8,618 nucleotides of DNA from Coprothermobacterota bacterium (lineage in GTDB: Bacteria; Caldisericota; JANLFM01), in contig JAPLHX010000028.1 of assembly GCA_026389415.1 (NCBI GenBank), positions 1 to 8,618 on the forward strand. The letters are read 5' to 3'. Of this stretch, positions 1 through 5,837 are shown one piece after another (the stretch's first letter is position 1; the number at the start of each line of letters is the position of its first letter). The notes under the pieces were generated by a model, which saw nothing but the letters and a program-made list of their open reading frames with translations, was not told the DNA's origin and made no database searches. Position numbers and translations under genes: made by a program.

Positions 1-675
1 ACTTTCCTCCGAAATCCCGGCGATTCGACCCAGCAACAAACCCGCAAGGATTTGACCTTCGGGCGACGGCACCGCTTGAGTAATCGCTTGGCCGATGTGC
101 GTCTGCGCATCGAGCCAAAAACGCCCGAACGGAGTCAGTGCGCAGCCAAGCGTTTCCGCTTGGCTGGCACCGAACGTCCAAAAACTCCCCTGGGTCCGCA
201 AGTAGAGCGCAAACTCATCACTGGGTCGAGTCAGCTTGCCGCTCAGGCGAATGACATCCCCTTGTTCCAGCGCCCCCTCCTGCCAGATCCGGACATAAAC
301 CTTCCCCCGATGCGGAAGGAACTGATCCCCATCTTTCGAGAGGGAGCATTGCAGGAAGAAGCGAGTGGACCCCTCCTCCACCTGGGGTGCGTTTTCCACG
401 ATACCGACCAATTCGGTATGTCCCTCCTGCCAAACCGAAATCGACTCATGGCTTGCCAGAGCGCTCAGCCAATAACCGGTCGGAATGGCCAAGGCCAGCA
501 GCAGAAACCAAAAGCTGAGATGAAAACGCCTGATCAGTCCCAGCCATAGAAGGAGACCGGCCGCGGCAAACGCTACGGCGATTTGCCAGGTGGGATAAAG
601 GAAAAAACCGGCGATGATGCCCGCCAGGAAAAGCACGGTCCAAAGGAAAAGAGGGCGCCCGAGAAGCGGCTTCAC
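1..675 (-). CDS. comEC: ComEC/Rec2 DNA-uptake channel protein, N-terminal 225 codons (runs off the window)
   Basis: ComEC forms the inner-membrane channel that brings single-stranded DNA into the cell during natural transformation. Reading the minus strand from a GTG at 675-673 gives 225 open codons to the window edge. About three hydrophobic segments lie at residues 8-28, 31-48 and 52-70. They are followed by a soluble beta-rich stretch (about 85-170, with HTELVGIVENAPQVEEGSTR and GDVIRLSGKL) that looks like the OB-fold/DUF4131 region of ComEC. A segment ending GQILAGLLLG near residue 216 is typical of the entry to the competence transmembrane domain. The channel core and any C-terminal metallo-beta-lactamase-like domain lie outside the window. 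The GTG directly follows the comEA stop codon in the same frame, so an earlier start is impossible. There is no clear Shine-Dalgarno, so translation probably depends on coupling to comEA. A GTG at codon 14 is an alternative start. Family assignment is supported by both sequence and position after comEA. Confidence 0.88.
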   Translation of the reverse strand, partial: MKPLLGRPLFLWTVLFLAGIIAGFFLYPTWQIAVAFAAAGLLLWLGLIRRFHLSFWFLLLALAIPTGYWLSALASHESISVWQEGHTELVGIVENAPQVEEGSTRFFLQCSLSKDGDQFLPHRGKVYVRIWQEGALEQGDVIRLSGKLTRPSDEFALYLRTQGSFWTFGASQAETLGCALTPFGRFWLDAQTHIGQAITQAVPSPEGQILAGLLLGRIAGISEES

Positions 676-1275
676 TTACTGGACAGTGATCAGTTCACGG
701 ATGGCTTCAAACCGCTTGTCGCCGATGCCGGAGACTTCCTTGATATCTTCGATGGTTTGGAAAGGCCCTCGCTGGGTTCGGTAATCGATAATCCGCTGGG
801 CCAGAACCTCTCCAATTCCAGGGAGGTTCTCCAACTCCGCTTGGTTGGCAGAATTTAGGTTGATCTTGCCGGTTCCGGTGGAAGGTGAAGCATTCGGAAC
901 GCCCGGCAGCATCCCGGAAGCGAAAGGTTGGAGTGCGCTTAAGAATTTGATCGGCACTACCACCTTTTCACCATCCTTCAGCAACGCAGCAAGATTGAGG
1001 GCGTCGGTATCTCCATCATAGGTGGGGCCTCCGGCCAGATTTACGGCATCGGCCACCCGCGATCCACCCGGAAGCTTGTACAATCCAGGCAGTTGTACCG
1101 CCCCTGCCACATGCACCCAGACCTCGCTTGGCCCGGCCGGCGATTCGCTCTCTTCCAAGATGATTTGCGGCGATTGGGAGCAACTTGCCAGGAATACCAC
1201 GATCACCATTGCACAGCCAAGCAAGGCAAAGCGCCGAACGTGCGTTGTGATGAGGCAAAATCGCCGCTTCTTCAT
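676..1275 (-). CDS. comEA: ComEA-type DNA receptor: SLBB plus helix-hairpin-helix, predicted lipoprotein
   Basis: ComEA binds incoming double-stranded DNA at the outer face of the membrane and hands it to ComEC. The 199-residue product has a basic start and a hydrophobic segment (about 14-31) ending in LASC, with Cys32 fitting a lipobox. This suggests lipid anchoring rather than the transmembrane anchor known for Bacillus ComEA. An SLBB domain follows at about 52-110 (VHVAGAVQLPGLYKLPGGSR, then DALNLAALLKDGEKVVVPIK). After a Ser/Pro/Gly linker (about 115-135) come the C-terminal paired helix-hairpin-helix motifs at 137-197, with INLNSANQAELENLPGIGEV and the second hairpin VSGIGDKRFEAI. Domain order and length are normal for the family. 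The ATG is preceded by GGAGG (1288-1292) at a 12-base spacing, and no in-frame start codon lies in the bases just upstream. It forms an operon with comEC, which begins at the very next codon, and has its own promoter at 1312-1340. Confidence 0.93.
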   Translation of the reverse strand: MKKRRFCLITTHVRRFALLGCAMVIVVFLASCSQSPQIILEESESPAGPSEVWVHVAGAVQLPGLYKLPGGSRVADAVNLAGGPTYDGDTDALNLAALLKDGEKVVVPIKFLSALQPFASGMLPGVPNASPSTGTGKINLNSANQAELENLPGIGEVLAQRIIDYRTQRGPFQTIEDIKEVSGIGDKRFEAIRELITVQ

Positions 1276-1311
1276 AGATCTTGTGTTCCTCCAACCACGA
1301 ATTGTACTTTC

Positions 1312-1340
1312 ATCGTATTTTTCTCCGGCGGGTTTGTCAA
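1312..1340 (-). promoter_or_regulatory. sigma-70/sigma-A type promoter for comEA-comEC
   Basis: On the minus strand a perfect -35 hexamer TTGACA (1340-1335) is separated by exactly 17 bases from TACGAT (1317-1312), a 4/6 match to the -10 consensus. The predicted transcription start near 1305 leaves a short leader of about 30 bases containing the comEA ribosome binding site. An A/T-rich run (about 1340-1350) lies just upstream of the -35 and could act as an UP-like element. It is the best-matching promoter I found in the window. Confidence 0.7.
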
Positions 1341-1362
1341 AAAAAATATTATGCTACCCCCC

Positions 1363-1393
1363 TTGACTCTCCCCTTATGGGATGGTCTACGCT
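1363..1393 (+). promoter_or_regulatory. MerR-type promoter with 19-bp spacer and internal dyad operator
   Basis: TTGACT (1363-1368) and TACGCT (1388-1393) are separated by 19 bases, the over-long spacer characteristic of promoters activated by MerR-family DNA distortion. Within it lies an imperfect dyad at 1365-1387 (GACTCTCCCC, then GGGATGGTC) centred on base 1376; 8 of 11 pairs are complementary. The CTCCCC/GGG arms resemble the operators described for BmrR/TipA-class regulators. The MerR gene starts 39 bases downstream of the -10, so autoregulation is the simplest reading. Confidence 0.65.
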
Positions 1394-1431
1394 GTTCTAG
1401 AAATGATCAGGAAATGGAGTAAAGTGTTGGC

Positions 1432-2736
1432 ATGTTGAGGATCGGTGAGTTTTCCCGGCTAGGAAATGTGTCTGTGAAAGCGCTGCGTTACTACGATCAG
1501 TTGGGGTTGTTGAAGCCGGCACAAATCCACGGGCGGACCGGATACCGATTCTATGCCTTGGATCAGCTGCCGCGGTTGCATCGGATCCTGGCGCTGAAGG
1601 ACCTGGGCTTTCCGCTCGAGCAGATCGCCACGCTCCTGGCTGAAGGTTTGCCTGCCACCCAGTTGCGCGGCATGCTGCGCATGCGACGAGCGGAAGTGGT
1701 CCGCCAAGTGGAGGAAACGAAAGCGCTGCTGGACCGAGTGGAAGCCCGGTTGGCCTTGATCGAGCAGGAAGGTCGTTCCCCGGCATACGAAGTGCTCCTA
1801 AAGAAAGCAGCCAACTGTCGAATCGCATATCTGGCGGATATCTTGCCCAGCTATCATGAAGCTGGGCTGTTGGTGGATCGCTTGTTCGATTCTCTCTCTT
1901 CGCTCTTCCGGAAGAATTGCATCCCCATTGCCGGTTCCAGGATGGCTCTCTACTACGAAGAAACCACAGAGGGGATCCCGGTCGAGGTTGCCTTCCCTCT
2001 CAAGCAAGCGCTACCAAGCCTGGGACCAGCTAGAGTACGGAACCTGCCGGGAAGAGAGATTGCTTGTGTTGTGGTTGCAGGTCAATGGAACCGGATTGCG
2101 GAAGCCTATGCCGCCATCCTGCGGTGGATCGACCTGAACGGTTACCGCGTGGATGGCCCAACGCGGGAGATCTATCTGGAGTTTTGCCAGGATGACTCCT
2201 CCCGCCACGTCATCGAGATCCAATTCCCGGTGGCGAAACGATGGAAAGGAAGGGAAGGAACAGTGGAATCAAAAATCGTCACGTTGGATGCGTTTCAAGT
2301 GGTGGGCATGCTGTATCAGGGTAAGAACGAGCACGAGGAAATCAGCCGGATGTGGCAGAATTTCATGCCGCGGATGGAGGAGATCAAGCATTTCACGAAT
2401 GCCCTGGGTGAAGTGTCGTTCGGGATCTGCTACACGCCCCAGGAGCCAATAGAGCCGGGAGATTTCCATTACATTGCCGCTCTGCCCGTTTCCGAGCTGA
2501 CCGATATTCCGGAAGGGATGGTGGGGAAGGAGATTCCGGCGCAAACCTACGCAATGGTGGAAGCGCACGGAATCGGAGAAATCGGGCAGGCATACGACTT
2601 CATCATCAAGCAATGGTTGCCGACTTCCGGGTACCAAGCGGTGAATGCTCCCGACTTCGAACTGTACCCGGAATCGTTCCGCGATAACGGCAAGGATCCG
2701 CTCTACATCTATTTCCCGATCCAGAAAAGGGAGTAA
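1432..2736 (+). CDS. MerR-family (BmrR/TipA-like) regulator with two GyrI-like effector-binding domains
   Basis: This is a predicted ligand-responsive transcription regulator of 434 residues. Residues 1-70 form a MerR winged helix-turn-helix (MLRIGEFSRLGNVSVKALRY, then YDQLGLLKPA). A coiled-coil dimerisation helix follows at about 75-115. The rest appears to contain two copies of the GyrI-like/AraC effector-binding fold. The first (about 128-268) has REIYLEF and IEIQFPV near its end; the second (about 279-432) has FELYPESF and LYIYFPIQ. BmrR-type proteins usually carry one such domain and are near 270-280 residues long, so the duplication is notable. Known BmrR-like domains bind lipophilic or cationic drugs; the ligand here cannot be read from the sequence. 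The ATG has GGAG at 1416-1419 (12-base spacing) and gives the canonical MerR N-terminus. The gene sits under a MerR-type promoter, is divergent from comEA, and ends 3 bases before the convergent channel gene. Confidence 0.9.
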   Translation: MLRIGEFSRLGNVSVKALRYYDQLGLLKPAQIHGRTGYRFYALDQLPRLHRILALKDLGFPLEQIATLLAEGLPATQLRGMLRMRRAEVVRQVEETKALLDRVEARLALIEQEGRSPAYEVLLKKAANCRIAYLADILPSYHEAGLLVDRLFDSLSSLFRKNCIPIAGSRMALYYEETTEGIPVEVAFPLKQALPSLGPARVRNLPGREIACVVVAGQWNRIAEAYAAILRWIDLNGYRVDGPTREIYLEFCQDDSSRHVIEIQFPVAKRWKGREGTVESKIVTLDAFQVVGMLYQGKNEHEEISRMWQNFMPRMEEIKHFTNALGEVSFGICYTPQEPIEPGDFHYIAALPVSELTDIPEGMVGKEIPAQTYAMVEAHGIGEIGQAYDFIIKQWLPTSGYQAVNAPDFELYPESFRDNGKDPLYIYFPIQKRE

Positions 2737-2739
2737 GCC

Positions 2740-3372
2740 TTAATTCCGGAAGGGCTTCAAGCTGAGCAGGATCGGGATGGAGATATAGGCGTAGGAGCTA
2801 TATCCGGGAACCAGCAAGGCCAGGATCATGGCGACCAAACTGACAGCGGGTACGATCAATCCCCGCCGACGCCCACGGGCAATGCGAGCTTGCGACAGGT
2901 CGGGATCCACCAATCGATGCTTGTAAGTGGCATAAACCCAATTCACCCAAAACCCCAAACCAATCAGAAACAAATCGAGGGCGAAAATAAGTTCCACCAG
3001 CCAATCCCCGTTGTAATCCCCGACCAAAGATGTCGCATAGGGGACCAAGACCACGAACAACATCGTAAAGATATTGATCCAGATCAAACGACCGTCGGTA
3101 CGCTTGATGTTGTGAAATCCCACATGATGGGTCATCCAGAACGTCGCCAGCAAGATGAAACTGAGGGCATAGTTAAAAATGTCCTGCCACTGGTTAAACA
3201 ACTCCCGATGCAAGAGACCTCCGCTCAAATCCATCGTCTTTGGCAGGTCAATGGTCAGCACGAGCAAGGTCATCGCAAACGTGAAAATACCGTCCACCAG
3301 GTTCGATAGGCGATTGGTGGTCATCCAGATGCCGACTTGTCCAGGCGTAACGTCGTCTATAGGATCACTCAT
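2740..3372 (-). CDS. TMEM175/DUF1211-family membrane protein (putative potassium channel)
   Basis: The 210-residue product has about six hydrophobic segments (roughly 22-40, 66-82, 96-115, 123-146, 170-189, 191-206), as expected for the short prokaryotic TMEM175 channels that assemble as tetramers. Family hallmarks are the first-helix motif RLSNLVDGIFTFAMTLLVLT (21-40), the second-helix FWMTHHVGFHNIKRTDGRL, and the loop to helix three with a conserved Asn and VPYATSL. The usual RxxxFSD signature reads R-x3-LVD here: the Arg and Asp are kept but Phe and Ser are replaced, so ion selectivity or gating could differ. The ATG at 3372 lacks a clear Shine-Dalgarno but has TAGAAT exactly 6 bases upstream. 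Met17 would be an alternative start, giving 194 residues with the signature arginine near the N-terminus as in many relatives. It converges with the MerR gene and diverges from the Ntn-fold gene; no functional link is evident. Confidence 0.82.
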   Translation of the reverse strand: MSDPIDDVTPGQVGIWMTTNRLSNLVDGIFTFAMTLLVLTIDLPKTMDLSGGLLHRELFNQWQDIFNYALSFILLATFWMTHHVGFHNIKRTDGRLIWINIFTMLFVVLVPYATSLVGDYNGDWLVELIFALDLFLIGLGFWVNWVYATYKHRLVDPDLSQARIARGRRRGLIVPAVSLVAMILALLVPGYSSYAYISIPILLSLKPFRN

Positions 3373-3378
3373 GTCGCG

Positions 3379-3384
3379 ATTCTA
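3379..3384 (-). promoter_or_regulatory. -10-like element of a possible leaderless promoter for the TMEM175-like gene
   Basis: TAGAAT (5/6 match to TATAAT) on the minus strand ends 6 bases before the ATG at 3372, so initiation about 7 bases downstream of the -10 would fall on the A of the start codon. A weak -35 candidate (TTCGAA, 18-base spacing) lies upstream. No Shine-Dalgarno fits between the hexamer and the ATG. This is inferred from geometry only. Confidence 0.4.
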
Positions 3385-3478
3385 GACGATTGCAGTGCGA
3401 TCTTCGAATCCTTGCCTAACAATGGTTCCGGCCAGAGCGGGTTGGTGGGGGATGTCCCAAAACAATGGACGGAAAGTG

Positions 3479-3484
3479 TACACT
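3479..3484 (+). promoter_or_regulatory. -10-like element of a possible leaderless promoter for the Ntn-fold gene
   Basis: TACACT (4/6 match to TATAAT) ends 6 bases before the ATG at 3491, the same geometry as in the divergent gene. AGGGG (3485-3489) lies only one base from the ATG, too close to act as a normal Shine-Dalgarno. No good -35 hexamer is visible at 16-18 bases. It is weaker than its divergent partner when judged alone. Confidence 0.3.
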
Positions 3485-3490
3485 AGGGGT

Positions 3491-4210
3491 ATGTCATTCA
3501 TTATCACCCTGTACGTGCGCGAAGGGATGGTCATGGCCAGTGACAGTCGTCTTTCCCTAAACAGAACTCGGTCTGAAGAGGGGAAACGGGTTTTGGAGAC
3601 CGCAATCTGCCAATCAGACGCAGTGTATAAAACTTGCCTAGCGCAAGGGCGCATCGGCATCTCTACCTACGGCGTGGCTGATGTGCAGGGGGTACCGATC
3701 GCAGGATTCATCGAGTCTTTTCTGAACGAACACCTACCGGAAAACTGCCCGGTGGATGAGGTTCCAGCGAAGCTGCTGGGCTATTTCCATTCCTTGGCGG
3801 GCCCGCCGGATACCGGATTCCTGGTGGCTGGCTACAAAGCCAACGGCCAGGCGATGGAACAACACCTCTGGGAAGTGACCGTAGCAGCCAACGAGTGCTG
3901 CCGGGTCAATGCACCTGGCAATCATGGCGCCTCCTGGCGGGGAGTGACCGATGTCCTCGCCCGGTTAATTCAGCCGGTCGGCGTTCAAGCAGAGGGCAAG
4001 TTCGAACCCTATCCCTCCTATTCGATCGAGTGGGGGTATTTCACCCTGCAGGATGCTATCGACTACGCCATTTTCGCGGTAAAGGTCACCATCGATGAAA
4101 TGCGCTTTCACACGAGAGCAGAAACGGTAGGCGGCCCGATTGATGTACTGGTGATCAAACCGCATGAAGCATTCTGGGTACAACATAAGGAATTGCATGG
4201 ACAGCACTGA
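3491..4210 (+). CDS. Proteasome-beta-like Ntn-hydrolase-fold protein with N-terminal serine
   Basis: The product is 239 residues from the chosen ATG. The start reads MSFIITLYVREGMVMASDSR. Removing Met1 makes Ser the N-terminal residue and, counting it as 1, puts Asp at 17 and Arg at 19, matching proteasome beta-subunit spacing. After a loop about 13 residues longer than usual comes Lys47 (from Met), followed 14 residues later by Gly61, the same interval as from Lys33 to the conserved Gly in the Thermoplasma beta subunit. TGFLVAGYKANG and a C-terminal GGPIDVLVIKPHE match later beta strands (compare GGMIDVAVI). The helper residues Ser129, Asp166 and Ser169 appear replaced by Asn, Ala and Val in my by-eye alignment. 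The protein could therefore be an altered N-terminal-Ser hydrolase or an inactive scaffold; no substrate can be named. It differs from HslV in length, and assignment to Anbu or another bacterial group needs a tree. In-frame ATGs at 3395 and 3452 would bury the serine, so 3491 is preferred. Its last 14 bases overlap the aminotransferase gene. Confidence 0.72.
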   Translation: MSFIITLYVREGMVMASDSRLSLNRTRSEEGKRVLETAICQSDAVYKTCLAQGRIGISTYGVADVQGVPIAGFIESFLNEHLPENCPVDEVPAKLLGYFHSLAGPPDTGFLVAGYKANGQAMEQHLWEVTVAANECCRVNAPGNHGASWRGVTDVLARLIQPVGVQAEGKFEPYPSYSIEWGYFTLQDAIDYAIFAVKVTIDEMRFHTRAETVGGPIDVLVIKPHEAFWVQHKELHGQH

Positions 4211-5060
4211 AAGCACAATGCTAGCTGCCATCGCCTGGTTGAATGGACGGCTTCTCCCGCTATCAGAGGCGGTCGTTTCGATAGACGATCGCGGCTTCCA
4301 ATTCGCCGATGGGGTGTACGAAGTGCTACGGGTTTACCACGGCCAACCGTTTGCCTTTCGCGAGCACTTTGCCCGCTTGGTCCATAGCGCCCGTGCGATC
4401 TTGTTGGAACTGCCTCTGACAGAAGCAGACCTGAAGGACATCTGCTTGGGCTTGATTGATCGGAATGGGCAGCAGGAAGCGGAGATCTATCTCCAACTGA
4501 CCCGCGGTGTGGCACCTCGTTCCCTCCAAATCCCGACCAGTGCAACACCTTCATTACTGGTTGCAATCAAACCGCCGCGACTAGTCGCGTCCGCATTGCG
4601 GCAGGACGGTGTCTCCATGATCACCGTAAACGATGATCGTTGGGCTCATTGCGACATCAAAGCCACCGCCCTGCTGGCCAATGTGTTGGCACTGGCTCGG
4701 GCAAATCAGGTCGGTGCCTACGAGCCCCTCTTTGTGCGAGACGGCTTCGTCACGGAGGGAGCGTCCAGTAACTTTTTTCTTGTTTGCGGCGGATCTCTGG
4801 TGACGGCCGTCGCGGACTGGCGGATCCTGCCAGGAATTACGCGCCACTTCGTGGTGCAATTGGCCCAAGAACTGGGAATCCCGCTGGAACAGCGCAATAT
4901 TCCGCACCAGGAGCTGGCGGAGGCCGAGGAAGCGTTCCTGACCAGCACCTTTCGTGAAGTCCTGCCGGTAACCCGTATCGACAGTCGTCCGGTGGGTGAC
5001 GGACGACCCGGTTCGCGGACACGGGCGTTGCAGGATGCATTCCAACAGTTGTTGCCGTGA
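4197..5060 (+). CDS. D-amino-acid-transaminase-like class IV PLP aminotransferase
   Basis: Class IV PLP aminotransferase, 287 residues from the ATG at 4197, close to the roughly 280 of the family. It aligns without gaps over the active site with Bacillus D-amino acid transaminase (EC 2.6.1.21), which interconverts D-alanine, 2-oxoglutarate, D-glutamate and pyruvate. Visible landmarks are DRGFQFADGVYEVLRVYHG with Tyr41 (Tyr31 in the Bacillus enzyme), the PLP lysine Lys155 in CDIKATALL (Lys145), Glu187 in VTEGASSN (Glu177) and Leu211 in WRILPGITR (Leu201). The carboxylate-binding RxH motif reads APRSLQIP: Arg108 is kept but the expected His is Leu110. Substrate preference may therefore differ from a standard enzyme; aminodeoxychorismate lyase or an amine transaminase are alternatives. 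The start has AAGGA at 4187-4191 with 5-base spacing. An in-frame ATG at 4164 lies deep inside the preceding gene and lacks this site. The 14-base overlap with the Ntn-fold gene suggests translational coupling. Confidence 0.85.
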   Translation: MDSTESTMLAAIAWLNGRLLPLSEAVVSIDDRGFQFADGVYEVLRVYHGQPFAFREHFARLVHSARAILLELPLTEADLKDICLGLIDRNGQQEAEIYLQLTRGVAPRSLQIPTSATPSLLVAIKPPRLVASALRQDGVSMITVNDDRWAHCDIKATALLANVLALARANQVGAYEPLFVRDGFVTEGASSNFFLVCGGSLVTAVADWRILPGITRHFVVQLAQELGIPLEQRNIPHQELAEAEEAFLTSTFREVLPVTRIDSRPVGDGRPGSRTRALQDAFQQLLP

Positions 5061-5123
5061 CTCTATAGCTGACCGCATTCCGATGAGACCGAACGCTATC
5101 TGCTGCTTCTTTGGAGAAGGGAT

Positions 5124-5783
5124 ATGAGATTTAGAAACCTGCTTTCCATCACTTTGGGACTGGCGGTTGGTTGCGGCTTATCTTACATCAGCTATCGGCG
5201 TAGCCAAGTCCGCGCGCTTCCCCCCAACCAGCGTACGTTCCCCAAGCGCATTTTCAACCTGGCCGGCTTTCGTCGTTCGATGCGTGACTTCCTGGCTTAT
5301 GGGGTCCAACTGCAGCGCGCCCGACAATCCGGTCGCATCGACAAGCCATTTGCCGAACGGTTGATGCTCGCTGTAAGTGTGGTCAACGGTTGTCGCGCCT
5401 GCTGTACTATGCATTCCCGCTTTGCCTTGCGCGCCGGCGTTTCGACCGAGGAAATTCAGAGATTCCGGACGGGTGACTGGGCGGACGCCCCCGCAGAGGA
5501 ACTAGTGGCTCTGCTTTTCGCCCAGCATTTCGCCAAGTCTGGAGGGGCCCCGACGCCGGAGGCATGCACCCGCCTGACGGAAACTTATGGGGATGCCAAA
5601 ACCCGTGATCTGATGGCCTTCGTTCGTTTTGCGCAACTGACGAATTTGTTCGGCAACACGGCGGAAGCTCTCTGGAGCCGACTGCTTGGGGTTCCGGCTC
5701 CGCGGAGCGCATGGTGGCAGGAGGGAAGCGTCCTCTTGCTTGGCATCATCCTGCTTCCAGCAGCAATGCTGCGCAATCGATAG
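5124..5783 (+). CDS. AhpD-like/carboxymuconolactone decarboxylase-family protein with two predicted membrane anchors
   Basis: The 219-residue product contains the AhpD-type signature with exact family spacing: Glu78, eleven residues, then Cys90-x2-Cys93-x3-His97 (within ERLMLAVSVVNG followed by CRACCTMHSRFA). In alkylhydroperoxidase AhpD these residues form the redox-active disulphide and proton relay that reduce peroxides or regenerate AhpC. An extra Cys94 directly follows the motif. A hydrophobic segment at about 5-22 and another at about 201-216 suggest anchoring at both ends, unlike soluble AhpD; the intervening domain could face either side. The start has GGAG at 5113-5116, 7 bases before the ATG. 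The 63-base gap after the aminotransferase stop shows no terminator, so it is probably the third gene of that operon. The true substrate is unknown; family membership is firm, while peroxidase activity is an inference. Confidence 0.8.
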   Translation: MRFRNLLSITLGLAVGCGLSYISYRRSQVRALPPNQRTFPKRIFNLAGFRRSMRDFLAYGVQLQRARQSGRIDKPFAERLMLAVSVVNGCRACCTMHSRFALRAGVSTEEIQRFRTGDWADAPAEELVALLFAQHFAKSGGAPTPEACTRLTETYGDAKTRDLMAFVRFAQLTNLFGNTAEALWSRLLGVPAPRSAWWQEGSVLLLGIILLPAAMLRNR

Positions 5784-5837
5784 AAATACCAAAACCTTCC
5801 CCGCCCCTGGCGGTTTCTCGTAAAACAAAGACAATGC

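Noticed and set aside
52..549. Long plus-strand open frame of 165 codons
   Set aside because: It lies antisense to comEC, whose minus-strand frame has clear family motifs; the plus-strand translation has no recognisable domain.
1397..1828. 143-codon minus-strand open frame
   Set aside because: It lies opposite the MerR helix-turn-helix coding region and its translation is Arg/Pro/Ala-rich without motifs, typical of an antisense shadow.
3395..3490. Longer N-terminus for the Ntn-fold protein from ATG at 3395 or 3452
   Set aside because: The added residues show no family resemblance and would bury the serine that aligns with the proteasomal nucleophile position; 3452 has only a G-run in front.
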